This document shows, piece after piece, positions 6,312 through 15,653 of a stretch of 64,000 nt of DNA (positions are counted from its first letter, which is position 1; every line of letters starts with the position of its first letter). Where the stretch lies: positions 62,001 through 126,000 of the forward strand of contig NZ_SRZC01000002.1 in assembly GCF_004792655.1 (NCBI RefSeq), given 5' to 3'. Origin of the DNA: Palleniella muris (GTDB taxonomy: Bacteria > Bacteroidota > Bacteroidia > Bacteroidales > Bacteroidaceae). The position numbers and the translations under genes are program-made. The notes beneath the pieces were generated by a model that was given only the letters and a program-made list of their open reading frames with translations, did no database searches and was not told the origin of the DNA.

Positions 6312-9300
6312 TTATTTTACTATATATTTCTTTCCGTTTGCCACATAGATGCCCTTTGGCAGGTTGTCCGTGCGTGTTCCCACAAATCTACCATCCAAGC
6401 TGTAGACACCCCTCTTGGCATTCTCCTGCGGAACAGATGTGTAGTCCGTGATTCCTGTAGTGCCACCGTGCTCTTCCGCAAAGTCCATTGCAAGGATTGT
6501 CTTCTTGCTGTTGCCGTTGATGTCCTCGAAAGCATCATTATCACATTGGAAATCAACATAGACATTGGTCATGTCACCTTCGTTTCTGCTCAGATTCATG
6601 TACTGTGCGCTGGAGTTTCCACCTATGATGCTTGTCAAGGCGTTCCACTTGACTCCATCAGTCATGGTTCTGTAAAGCAGGTGACGCGGGTTGCTCTTTG
6701 TCTTGGATATGAAGAAACTGTACATTGGCATCTCCTTATACTGCAAGGCTACGCTTTCCACACCAGAATCACTCATATCATGGAAGCCGTAGGTTCCGAT
6801 GAAATGATAATGATAAAGATCTTCTCCGTCTTTGGCGTACATTTCCTTATCTTCAGTGGAATTGTCAACATCTATGGCATAGACTTGATGTTTTATATAT
6901 GGGACGCTGACCTTCGCACCGGTTGCTTCGTTAACGACAATGGAGTGACCGCCACCGAGCTCATCCGAACTTTGTGCCGGGATGAAATGCACATCATCAT
7001 TGACCTTGCCAACAGGAATGTAAGGTCTTATGATATATGGATAGCCTCCCTTTACAATGATAGGGTCGTTGTCAAACAATTCTTCATCTGTTGCTGTCTT
7101 AGCATCTACATAATTCCATGGCTTAGTATCCTTTGTCATGTAGCGGTCACCATTCTCTGCCGTCTGGATTTTATCGGAACTTATCTCTACATCCATGCCA
7201 CCATCCTCTGTAATAAGGTTGTTGCTGAATACGAATGTGATAAGTCCTCCCTCTTTAGAGTAATTGCGGTGTCTCTTCACCTCAACAAGCGTACGTACAT
7301 CAGGATAGATGTCTTTCTCTGCAGCCACTTCCCTGTCGCCGTCATTGTATGTTTCACCTTGAGACACACCGAAATACTTCAGCAACTGGCTTCGTGTCAG
7401 GTTGTAAGGGAAGCAAATGGTGTACCAATCTTGCTCCTTAAACTTGCTGTAATCAGGCGTGATTTCACCCTCGCTTGCCTTACGGTAATAGCTGTTGGCA
7501 AGGACAAACTCATGCCAACCGGCATAGTCAAGATTGTATGTATTATCCATGGTCAGTTCACCTTCGAGTATCACTCCATCACCCTCAGACCCTATCAGGT
7601 CGCCATTAGCATCATATTCTTTCCACGCGCCCCAGTTGCATCCTCGTTGTTCACCATTAACTTCAACTGTGCATATCGCTTGACGATATGAGCGTCCAAA
7701 CTCAGAGTGTGTAGGCCATACGAACAGCTCGCCTTTGCCGTTCAATGCTCCCGTTTCGTCGATAAGGGTATATTTGCGTGTGACGTCAGTATAGTTTTTC
7801 TCCTCGTCCGTTCCTACTATAACACGCGGATAATGGAGCATGCCGATGACTTTGCCTTCATTGATATAGTTCATGCGCTTGGATGGATGGACATTCGTGA
7901 ATCCGTTGTTTCCATACAGCATAGCAGCGTCAAAGGCTCCGGATTCACATTTCGGCGCTTTCTCTGCAAGGAGATACACATCGTATATTTTGTTTATTCC
8001 CCAGAAAGCATTTTCGCATATATGCCTGAGGTTGGCGGAGAGCACGATGGTCCCTTCTCCACGGTCGGTTATGATTTCAGGGTCATTGTCGGTGGTGGTT
8101 ATCTTTTTCGCACCTAATTGCCTGAATGCATCTCTGCCGATTTCCTCATAGTTTGCCGGAATACAAAGTTCAGTAACTTTATCAAACAGATTCATGCAAC
8201 CATCAGGAATGATTGTCATATACGGCGATGTCGGGAGTTTGAAACGTTCGCAATTGCTGCTGTACATGCCGGCAGCACTGAACCTCATGTCGTTCTGTAC
8301 AGGAAACACTGCATTGGAGAAATCACAGTCATGCAACTCAGTGGCAACCGCTGTAAAACCAGGCACTTGTGGTGTTTCATTGTTACTGCCGTCGGAATAA
8401 TGTCCTTCAGCATTACATTGTTGGAGGTTTTTGGTTATGTCATAGAAGTTCAGGTTACCGGTCATTGTCAGTTTCTTCACAGGATTATCATTAGAAATCC
8501 TATCTCCGTCATTACACAGCATCATGGCGACATGTGCCACAGCACCGCCTTTCTCTGCATAAGACTGTAAAGTAAGGGACTTGTCATCATCATCAAATGT
8601 ACCGATGGCAAGAAGACTCGGACAATTTTTCTTGAACGCTTGCAAATCCTCCGGGATGGCTGTTCCTACAGGCAGTGCGAGATACTTAACAAATTCATTG
8701 TTAATCTTTGACATGTCTTTGTCCGGATGGTCTGTAACCATGTCAAGGGAGAACTCGTTAGGTTTCTTATTCTCGTCCTTTTCATCATTGTACTTGACAA
8801 CTCTTACGTCTGTCATGTCACAATAAATGTTTGAGTTGTTGACCAACAGATGCTCAACGTCATGCATATTGAACAGTCCACGGTAGCGTATGTGCTCATG
8901 TTTACGCATCTCCGTACTGCGATAGCCGACCATCTTGTTCAATGTGCCGGGCACACGCTGATAGCATACGGCAATGTCTTGACAGAACGCTGTGCCCGGA
9001 GTGTATTCACTTTTCTTTATACGTGCTATGGCTCCGAATGTTGTGCCGTCATAGTGGGCTATATCAAAATTAATATTGTCCGGCAGTTTCACATACATCA
9101 CGGTTCCTTCTGTCACATTTTTGAGAATAGCATCACTGCCGTTTGGGAAATTCATGTCAGACAAATCCACACTGACACAGCGCTTTGTGCCGTTCAATGC
9201 TTTGATGATGTTGTCATCTACCGTACCACCGCTCAGCACGGCAATTCGGGAATCTACCGTTGCGAAGCGTGCGATGTCGAATGTCTTTGTATTTATGATT

Positions 9301-10235
9301 CTCACAGTCAGTGTACGTCCGTTGTCTCCGGCAGACAGACTATAGATGTTTCCAATCTTCCATGAATCTCCAATTTTTTCATATATGGTTTTGACATTAA
9401 ATCCAGGTGGCAATATAAATCCGGTAGGATCTGAATTGCTTCCTAATGTCTTGCTTCCCAAACCTTCAAAATCTGCTTCTGAAAGTCCTTCAGCATTGTA
9501 GAAATTCCATATACGTGCATTATTCAAAGGAGAGGCGGAATTATCCGACTGGGTAGAGACAAGACTGTTGACATCATCTAAATTGATGGGGCCTACAAAA
9601 GCCACTTCAAGTCTTTTTCCTGTCTCAGCAGTGTTATTGATTCCTTCTGGCAGGATGGAAGCTATGTTATCTATATTATTTTTAATATAACCAGCAGCAG
9701 TGCTTACAACCCATATTTTCTCCAATCCGCCACCGACGGCATATCTGAGATTACCGTATTTAGTAAAATTAGGTCTTATTTTCGTACCTTTCGGCAATAT
9801 CAGAAACTGCCATTGAACAGACTTATCCGCCACATTGTCACCAAGGCGCACATTGTCCGGGAGTGTTGCATCAGCAAGGTTTATGGTTACCGCATTCTTT
9901 AGGTCTGTTGCAAGGAAATCAAATTCTTCCTGTGTGATTATATGGTCTTGGATGATTAGAGTTGTTATGTCGCCGAAGGATTCTTCTGGAACTTGTGTCA
10001 TGATGAGCGTCTTCAGTTCACCTTCTCCACTGACCGTAATTGGGTTGTCAGCAGGTATGTCAGCTGCCGCTTTATTTATTGTACTGCCAGACAAAGTACC
10101 ATTATCTACCATATCGGAGACTACAGTGCCATTAGTTGGGTAACTCTGTTCTGCAAATGACATTCCGTTGTCCTTCGCAGAGTGTACGATGAGCGCAGGC
10201 AATAACGCCACCACCGTAATGAAAAGTTTTTGCAT
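6312..10235 (-). CDS. large secreted BspA-like leucine-rich-repeat protein
   Basis: The product is about 1307 aa from the start MQKLFITVVALLPALIVHSA, which is a clear signal peptide. An in-frame ATG 27 codons upstream would remove it and is rejected. Around residues 690-770 there are BspA-type (LRR_5) repeats, recognisable by IPANYEEIGRDAF and LRHICENAFWGI. The flanking parts consist of beta-rich segments I cannot assign. The C-terminus, GVYSLDGRFVGTR..GIYVANGKKYIVK, is the short C-terminal module common on Prevotella secreted proteins. BspA-like proteins are typically surface-located and bind host or bacterial ligands. A G10 tract lies next to its promoter, and a small acidic peptide gene follows. 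Confidence 0.82.
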   Translation of the reverse strand: MQKLFITVVALLPALIVHSAKDNGMSFAEQSYPTNGTVVSDMVDNGTLSGSTINKAAADIPADNPITVSGEGELKTLIMTQVPEESFGDITTLIIQDHIITQEEFDFLATDLKNAVTINLADATLPDNVRLGDNVADKSVQWQFLILPKGTKIRPNFTKYGNLRYAVGGGLEKIWVVSTAAGYIKNNIDNIASILPEGINNTAETGKRLEVAFVGPINLDDVNSLVSTQSDNSASPLNNARIWNFYNAEGLSEADFEGLGSKTLGSNSDPTGFILPPGFNVKTIYEKIGDSWKIGNIYSLSAGDNGRTLTVRIINTKTFDIARFATVDSRIAVLSGGTVDDNIIKALNGTKRCVSVDLSDMNFPNGSDAILKNVTEGTVMYVKLPDNINFDIAHYDGTTFGAIARIKKSEYTPGTAFCQDIAVCYQRVPGTLNKMVGYRSTEMRKHEHIRYRGLFNMHDVEHLLVNNSNIYCDMTDVRVVKYNDEKDENKKPNEFSLDMVTDHPDKDMSKINNEFVKYLALPVGTAIPEDLQAFKKNCPSLLAIGTFDDDDKSLTLQSYAEKGGAVAHVAMMLCNDGDRISNDNPVKKLTMTGNLNFYDITKNLQQCNAEGHYSDGSNNETPQVPGFTAVATELHDCDFSNAVFPVQNDMRFSAAGMYSSNCERFKLPTSPYMTIIPDGCMNLFDKVTELCIPANYEEIGRDAFRQLGAKKITTTDNDPEIITDRGEGTIVLSANLRHICENAFWGINKIYDVYLLAEKAPKCESGAFDAAMLYGNNGFTNVHPSKRMNYINEGKVIGMLHYPRVIVGTDEEKNYTDVTRKYTLIDETGALNGKGELFVWPTHSEFGRSYRQAICTVEVNGEQRGCNWGAWKEYDANGDLIGSEGDGVILEGELTMDNTYNLDYAGWHEFVLANSYYRKASEGEITPDYSKFKEQDWYTICFPYNLTRSQLLKYFGVSQGETYNDGDREVAAEKDIYPDVRTLVEVKRHRNYSKEGGLITFVFSNNLITEDGGMDVEISSDKIQTAENGDRYMTKDTKPWNYVDAKTATDEELFDNDPIIVKGGYPYIIRPYIPVGKVNDDVHFIPAQSSDELGGGHSIVVNEATGAKVSVPYIKHQVYAIDVDNSTEDKEMYAKDGEDLYHYHFIGTYGFHDMSDSGVESVALQYKEMPMYSFFISKTKSNPRHLLYRTMTDGVKWNALTSIIGGNSSAQYMNLSRNEGDMTNVYVDFQCDNDAFEDINGNSKKTILAMDFAEEHGGTTGITDYTSVPQENAKRGVYSLDGRFVGTRTDNLPKGIYVANGKKYIVK

Positions 10236-10382
10236 CCTCAATTTATTTTGTTTATAGTGTGTACGGAAGCTGTGCTTATAACAATAACAGCAAGATGGCA
10301 TGCAAGAAATTTGCACAACAGTTTAGTTATTCACAAGCATTGATGATGAAGGTCTCTCGCTTCTTATTTTTCTTTTATAACG

Positions 10383-10427
10383 CAAAGGTATATAATAATA
10401 GTGACATATATTTTTTCGGGGGGGGGG
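10383..10427 (-). promoter_or_regulatory. promoter of the BspA-like gene with adjacent poly-G tract
   Basis: On the minus strand a -7 box TACCTTTG occupies 10383-10390. A run of ten G on the plus strand (10418-10427) lies 28 bp upstream of it, just behind the expected -33 position. Homopolymer runs this long mutate by slippage, so promoter strength could vary between cells. The predicted leader is about 140 nt. Confidence 0.5.
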
Positions 10428-10646
10428 ATTTAGTAATATTTAACCTTTACAGAAAGTATATTAACAAACATATTCTTTACTATGTTAAAAATAGTATACA
10501 TTATAGGCTTTTACCCACAATCTGATATGCTTGAGATGCAAAACGACATTGTAAACACATAAAACCACAGGCGAACCCTATGCGAACAACTTTGCGTATT
10601 ATCGATTTTGTCGGGTTATTTTCTTGCATTATTGGGAACTTAATGT

Positions 10647-10654
10647 TAACTTTG
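10647..10654 (+). promoter_or_regulatory. -7 box of the histidine kinase gene
   Basis: The sequence TAACTTTG ends only 7 bp before the kinase ATG at 10662. Transcription would be expected to start at about that ATG, implying a leaderless or nearly leaderless mRNA. Confidence 0.5.
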
Positions 10655-10661
10655 CAGAAGA

Positions 10662-11801
10662 ATGGTGTTGTTCAATCAGATACGTCAGGTTAAGATAGTG
10701 CTTGTCGCTATGGCGGTGCTCATTGCAGGAGCATCGCTGGTGGTCTCACATTTCCTTGTCCGCGACCTTGCCATGGAGGAGCAGAAGAAGATGGAGGTGT
10801 GGGCGGAGGCGATGCGCTCACTGAACAATGCCGACGAGGAGACCGACCTTAACCTTGTACTGCAGGTCATTGACGGGAACAACACGATTCCGGTCATTGT
10901 GGTGGACGCCAAGGGGGAGGTGCAGACTTCGAGGAACACGGATTGTGACGACTCGGCAAGCCTGAGGGCTCTTGCCAAGCGTTGGAAGCAGGCGGGGCAG
11001 GTGATACGCATCGACCTTGACAGTGGGGACTATCTGGAAGTTTGCTATGACGATTCGGTGATGATAAAGCGTCTTTCCACCTACCCTTATGTGCAGCTCG
11101 GCGTTGTGCTGCTGTTTGTGGTGATAGCCATTTTTGCCCTTCTGACCTCAAAGAAGGCAGAGCAGAACAAGGTGTGGGTGGGACTTTCAAAGGAGACAGC
11201 CCACCAGCTTGGCACTCCGATTTCGTCGCTTATGGCGTGGGTGGAGATACTTAAGGAGTCGTATCCTGACGACACTCTGATACCGGAGATGGACAAGGAC
11301 GTGAAGCGTCTGCAGCTCATAGCCGACAGATTCTCAAAGATAGGTTCTTTGCCGGAGCCTGTGGACTCTTCGCTGAAGGAGGTCATGGAGCATGTCATCT
11401 CGTACATGGAGCGCAGGACATCGCGCAAGGTGGTCATGGTGAGGGACTTTCCTGAGGAGGACATTGTGGTGAAGCTCAACCAGTCCCTCTTTGAGTGGGT
11501 GATTGAGAACCTCTGCAAGAATGCTGTCGACGCCATGGAGGGCAGCGGAACGATAACCATCCGCATGGAGAAAGCAGGGCAAAAAGCCGTCATCGAGGTG
11601 TCGGACACTGGCAAGGGGATAAGGAAGAAGGACATCAGGGATGTCTTCCGCCCCGGTTTCACGACAAAGAAGCGTGGCTGGGGACTCGGGCTTTCGCTTG
11701 CCAAGCGCATTGTCGAGGAGTACCACAATGGGCAGATTTATGTGAAACACTCCGAGGTTGGTGTTGGCACTACGTTCAGAATTGAGCTGCGGACGGGGTG
11801 A
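10662..11801 (+). CDS. sensor histidine kinase, orphan
   Basis: This 379-aa two-TM sensor kinase has membrane segments at about residues 10-32 and 133-155, which enclose a periplasmic sensor of roughly 100 aa. The H box KETAHQLGTPISSL has its histidine near residue 181. The ATPase motifs follow: NLCKNAVDAM (N box, about 281), DTGKGI (G1, about 314) and GWGLGLSLAKRI (G2, about 339). No HAMP domain and no response regulator gene are visible nearby, so the partner is encoded elsewhere. The gene diverges from the BspA-like protein and precedes a glycosidase on the same strand, but no link to either can be shown. Confidence 0.9.
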   Translation: MVLFNQIRQVKIVLVAMAVLIAGASLVVSHFLVRDLAMEEQKKMEVWAEAMRSLNNADEETDLNLVLQVIDGNNTIPVIVVDAKGEVQTSRNTDCDDSASLRALAKRWKQAGQVIRIDLDSGDYLEVCYDDSVMIKRLSTYPYVQLGVVLLFVVIAIFALLTSKKAEQNKVWVGLSKETAHQLGTPISSLMAWVEILKESYPDDTLIPEMDKDVKRLQLIADRFSKIGSLPEPVDSSLKEVMEHVISYMERRTSRKVVMVRDFPEEDIVVKLNQSLFEWVIENLCKNAVDAMEGSGTITIRMEKAGQKAVIEVSDTGKGIRKKDIRDVFRPGFTTKKRGWGLGLSLAKRIVEEYHNGQIYVKHSEVGVGTTFRIELRTG

Positions 11802-11905
11802 TTGATTCGCTGGAAATTGGGTCAGTACTGACAATTTGATCAATACTGACAGGACAGACAACACTGAAAATAAAAAACTTAACAATAACAATAACTAACT
11901 GAAAA

Positions 11906-14089
11906 ATGAAAAGAATCTTTAATTTATGCTTTCTTGCGCTTTGTGCCGTAACCTGTTTTGCGGACTATGTTCCGCAACCCTACACATGGACGACACAGAG
12001 CAAGAATTCCTCAGAGTCGATGCCATGCGGTGGCGGAGACATAGGCATGAATGTGTGGGTGGAGAACGGCGATGTGCTTGTCTATATGTCGCGCAGCGGC
12101 TTTTTTGACGAGAACAACACACTCCTGAAAGCCGGCAGGCTGCGTCTTCGTATGGACAATGCCAAGGAAATCTTTGCCAACGATTTCTCACAGACGCTTG
12201 TGCTTAACGAGGGGGCTGTATATATAAAAGGTGGAGGAGTGACCATCCGTCTGTGGGCTGACACCGGTTCACCTGTCATCTTTGCCGACATAAAGTCTGC
12301 AAAGCCGGTGAAGGCAACCCTGAGCTATGAATCATGGCGTCACCATGACCGCCTTGTGCCGAAAGATGCGTCACAGCAGTTCTCCTACAAATGGCTGACA
12401 AAGGGTGAGCATGCCACTTTTGCCGACTCCATACGCCCCCGGCAGCATGCCATAACCTTCGAGCATCGCAACAGAAAGGCGACAGTCTACGACTTCACTG
12501 TCGCTTTTGAGCAGCTTGAAGCGGTGAAGAGCGAGATACCCGACCCTATCGGCGACCTGTCGTTCGGTGGCAGGATGACTTGCCCGGACTTCACTTTCGC
12601 CGGCACATCGGAGGGCGTTTATACTTCTACAGACTACCGTGCATGGAACTTCGTGTCAAAGCCTTTCAAGCAGACCACGGTCGCTGTCGAACTGTTGTAC
12701 AACAAGGGTGCTTTGAACTATCCTAAACTATTCCTCGGAAAATATGCCTCTCCCGCCCGGGCGGCTAAGGAAAGCCGTAAGAAGTCTGCCGCTTGGTGGC
12801 ACAACTACTGGCAGCGGTCGTACATAACAAGCACGAATGCCGAGGCAGCGCACATACTCCGCAACTACGAGCTGTTCAGGTACATGCTTGGCTGCAACGC
12901 CTACGGTGAGTGGCCCTCAAAGTTCAACGGCGGATTGTTCACCTTTGACCCTGTCCATGTCGACAAGAACCGCACGTTCACTCCTGACTACCGCTGTTGG
13001 GGAGGTGGCACGATGACGGCACAGAATCAGCGTCTGGTCTATTGGCCTATGCTGAAATCGGGCGATACGGACATGATGAGGTCGCAGTTTGACACGTATC
13101 TCCGCATGCTTGACGGCGCAATGGTGCGCACACGCCACTATTGGGGGCACGGCGGAGCATGCTTTGAGGAGCAGATAGAGAATTTCGGTTTGCCGAACCC
13201 TGCCGAATATGGCAAGCACAAGGAGGGGCAGGATCCGGGCTGGATGAAGAACAAGTGGCTGGAATACCAGTATGACACTGTCCTGGAGTTCTGCCAAATG
13301 ATTCTTCTGGCTAAGGAATATGCCGGCATGGACATTGAGAAATACCGTCCGCTGATAGCCGAGAGCATCCGTTTCTTTGACGAGCATTACCGTTATCGTG
13401 CCAAGAAGCGTGGCGCAACGGAACTCACGGAGGACGGAAAGCTGGTGCTCTACCCTTCTTCCGGTTGCGAGACGTACAAGATGGCGTACAACCCGAGCAG
13501 TGTGGTGGCAGCGTTGAAGGCCGTCATCGAGACAATCAACGAGCACCATGGAGGCCTTGCAGCGTTCGGACTTGACACGGCAATCACCAACCGCATACCG
13601 GAGATTCCTGTCCGTTATATCGACGGAAAGCGTTGCATAGCACCTGCGGAGGCGTGGATGCGCATCAACAATGTGGAGACGCCTCAGCTTTATCCTGTGT
13701 TCCCATGGCGCATTTATGGCTTGGGCAGGGAGGATTTGGACGTTGCTGTGAACACATACCTGTATGATGATTATGCCTTGAAGATGCGTTCCTCCAGAGG
13801 TTGGAAGCAGGATAATATCTGGGCGGCGTGTCTCGGGCAGAAAGAGGACGCCGTGCGCCTGCTGAAAGAGAAGTTTGCCGATGGTCCTTACCGTTTCCCG
13901 GCGTTCTGGGAACAAGGGTTCGACTGGGCTCCCGACCTCAACCGTGGTGGCAGTGCGATGATTGGTTTGCAGGAGATGCTGCTGCAGGAGAAGCCTGACG
14001 GCACGGTGATGGAGCTTCCTTGCTGGCCTGAAGAGTGGGATGTGCATTTCCGTCTCCATGCCACCGGCGGCAGGATCATTGAAAGGTAA
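11906..14089 (+). CDS. DUF5703-type exported glycosidase
   Basis: This 727-aa protein has signal peptide MKRIFNLCFLALCAVTCFA. The N-terminal domain begins WTTQSKNSSESMPCGGGDIG and matches DUF5703_N, a beta domain that precedes an (alpha/alpha)6 six-hairpin glycosidase barrel related to GH95-like enzymes. Segments such as ELFRYMLGCNAYGEWPSKFNGG, in the first half of the barrel, fit that fold. It is probably a periplasmic glycan hydrolase; the substrate (fucosyl or other hexosyl linkages) cannot be decided from sequence. It follows the kinase by 104 bp. The GC-rich end is followed by a 10-bp repeat array. Confidence 0.8.
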   Translation: MKRIFNLCFLALCAVTCFADYVPQPYTWTTQSKNSSESMPCGGGDIGMNVWVENGDVLVYMSRSGFFDENNTLLKAGRLRLRMDNAKEIFANDFSQTLVLNEGAVYIKGGGVTIRLWADTGSPVIFADIKSAKPVKATLSYESWRHHDRLVPKDASQQFSYKWLTKGEHATFADSIRPRQHAITFEHRNRKATVYDFTVAFEQLEAVKSEIPDPIGDLSFGGRMTCPDFTFAGTSEGVYTSTDYRAWNFVSKPFKQTTVAVELLYNKGALNYPKLFLGKYASPARAAKESRKKSAAWWHNYWQRSYITSTNAEAAHILRNYELFRYMLGCNAYGEWPSKFNGGLFTFDPVHVDKNRTFTPDYRCWGGGTMTAQNQRLVYWPMLKSGDTDMMRSQFDTYLRMLDGAMVRTRHYWGHGGACFEEQIENFGLPNPAEYGKHKEGQDPGWMKNKWLEYQYDTVLEFCQMILLAKEYAGMDIEKYRPLIAESIRFFDEHYRYRAKKRGATELTEDGKLVLYPSSGCETYKMAYNPSSVVAALKAVIETINEHHGGLAAFGLDTAITNRIPEIPVRYIDGKRCIAPAEAWMRINNVETPQLYPVFPWRIYGLGREDLDVAVNTYLYDDYALKMRSSRGWKQDNIWAACLGQKEDAVRLLKEKFADGPYRFPAFWEQGFDWAPDLNRGGSAMIGLQEMLLQEKPDGTVMELPCWPEEWDVHFRLHATGGRIIER

Positions 14090-14120
14090 AGGAGTTGATG
14101 GTTGTTTTTTGGGGTTAATT

Positions 14121-14187
14121 ATGCTTTCTCATGATGCATCATGTCTTATCATGTCACATCATGAGAAACCATGAAGACATCATGACA
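14121..14187. repeat. 10-bp phased ATG(AT) array, locus 1
   Basis: ATG recurs exactly every 10 bp at 14121, 14131, 14141, 14151, 14161 and 14171, with a further one at 14182. The units are of the form ATGATGCATC. The array lies between convergent genes, just before a strong terminator hairpin. Similar arrays are at 42376-42441 and 56721-56829. Confidence 0.65.
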
Positions 14188-14191
14188 AATA

Positions 14192-14236
14192 CGATTCAGG
14201 GCTGACATTCTCGTTTGGAATGTCAGCCCTGAATCG
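14192..14236. terminator. bidirectional terminator hairpin
   Basis: A perfect 19-bp stem (14192-14210 with 14218-14236) with a 7-nt loop lies between the convergent glycosidase and MFS genes. Poly-T tails are weak on both sides, but the position and the stem suggest termination in both directions. Confidence 0.7.
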
Positions 14237-14244
14237 TTGGATTT

Positions 14245-15447
14245 CTATCCTTTCCGCTTGCGCTCTATGTCAGGCAGCAGCCCTGCCACGACTCCCAGCA
14301 GCGGCAGCAATGTGCTCACTTGGAAAATAAACTCCACGCTTGTCCTGTCGGCAAGCCAACCGAAAAAGGCTGAACCTATGCCACCAAGACCGAAATTAAG
14401 CCCAAAGAACAGTCCTGCCATCATGCCTATCTTGTCAGGTTTCAGTTCGGTGGCGTAGACAAGTATGGCGGAAAAGGCGGACGAGATGACAAGACCAATG
14501 ATTATGGCAAGCACAACCGTCGCCGTGAATCCCACATAAGGCAGGGCAAGAGTGAAAGGAGCAGCGCCGAGGATAGAGCCCCATATCACATACTTTCGCC
14601 CATATCTGTCGCCTATGCTGCCACCGACAAGTGTGCCGATTGCCACAGATGCAAGGAAAGCGAACAGGCATAGCTGGGATGTCTGTATGCTAACACCGAA
14701 CTTGTCGATGAGGAAAAACGTGAAATAGCTTGTCATACTCGCCATGTAGAAGTACTTCGAGAAGGTCAGGACGCACAGTATCAGCAGCGCCATATGCACT
14801 CGGCGGCGGGACAATGCCTGCACAGCGGGATTGGGGACAATGGCTTTCGCCTTTATCCTGTGAAGCTGTCGCTTGTACCAACTGCCGACAGGGAACAACG
14901 TAGAGCCTGCGACAAGTGCCGCAATGGCAAACCAAACTATCGACCGCTGCCCCAAAGGAAGGATGATGATTGCGGCAAGCAACGGACCTATGGCACTGCC
15001 GCCGTTGCCTCCCACCTGGAAGATGGACTGCGCAAGACCTCGCCTCTGACCGCCCGCCATCTGCGCAATGCGTGACGATTCCGGGTGGAATATGGACGAA
15101 CCCATGCCTATCACCGCCACCGCAAGTACGATTGTGCCAAAGCTTTCGGCAAAGGACAGCAGGACAATGCCGGTGAACGTGAACATCATGCCCGTAGACA
15201 GCGAATACGGATGAGGGTGCTTGTCGGAATAAAGCCCCACAAGCGGCTGCAGGAGCGACGAGGTCATCTGAAACACGAGTGTCATCAGACCAATCTGACC
15301 GAACGTAAGACCGTACTTGTCCTTCAGCATCGGATAGATCGAGGGCACGATGGACTGCATCATATCGTTCAGGAAATGGGCGAAACTTATGGCGAACAAG
15401 ACCGGAAACACTGTTTCCCCGACATCTTTTACATGGATTTTCTTCAT
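14245..15447 (-). CDS. fsr: MFS transporter, fosmidomycin-resistance (Fsr) family
   Basis: This 400-aa, 12-TM major facilitator protein has the Fsr pattern: FAHFLNDMMQSIVPSIYP in TM1, then GLTFGQIGLMTLVFQMTSSL, and the segment GMGSSIFHPESSRIAQMAGG. Fsr proteins export fosmidomycin in E. coli; the native substrate is unknown. The central loop (MFS motif A repeat) reads GGSIGDRYGRKYVIWGS. It starts at MKKIHVKDVGE and is monocistronic between a terminator and a divergent DUF554 gene. The assignment is by family pattern; drug specificity is not implied. Confidence 0.82.
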   Translation of the reverse strand: MKKIHVKDVGETVFPVLFAISFAHFLNDMMQSIVPSIYPMLKDKYGLTFGQIGLMTLVFQMTSSLLQPLVGLYSDKHPHPYSLSTGMMFTFTGIVLLSFAESFGTIVLAVAVIGMGSSIFHPESSRIAQMAGGQRRGLAQSIFQVGGNGGSAIGPLLAAIIILPLGQRSIVWFAIAALVAGSTLFPVGSWYKRQLHRIKAKAIVPNPAVQALSRRRVHMALLILCVLTFSKYFYMASMTSYFTFFLIDKFGVSIQTSQLCLFAFLASVAIGTLVGGSIGDRYGRKYVIWGSILGAAPFTLALPYVGFTATVVLAIIIGLVISSAFSAILVYATELKPDKIGMMAGLFFGLNFGLGGIGSAFFGWLADRTSVEFIFQVSTLLPLLGVVAGLLPDIERKRKG

Positions 15448-15609
15448 TCTGTTGTGACTGTTATACCAAAAACGCCTGCAAAGCTACAAAAAACATTCTA
15501 TTCCACCAAACATTCCAAACAAAAAAGAGAAAAAGCCCTAAACCTTTGGACAACTGTACGGAAAAAGAGATTTTTCATGCCTTGTATGGGCTTTTTACTT
15601 ATTTTTTAG

Positions 15610-15617
15610 TACCTTTG
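15610..15617 (+). promoter_or_regulatory. -7 box of the DUF554 gene
   Basis: TACCTTTG matches the Bacteroidetes -7 consensus and lies 36 bp before the chosen ATG at 15654. It excludes the longer open frame that begins at 15546. Confidence 0.55.
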
Positions 15618-15653
15618 CACACCGTAAAAAAAAACATAAAACACATTTCAACA

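Noticed and set aside
6261..7691. Long plus-strand open frame of 476 aa
   Set aside because: It lies antisense to the BspA-like gene. That gene has a signal peptide, a promoter and recognisable repeats; the antisense frame has none.
10662..11801. Two-component pair with the adjacent glycosidase as output
   Set aside because: No response regulator is nearby, and adjacency on one strand is not evidence of regulation.
12917..14059. Minus-strand open frame of 380 aa
   Set aside because: It is antisense to the DUF5703 glycosidase and has no domain pattern.
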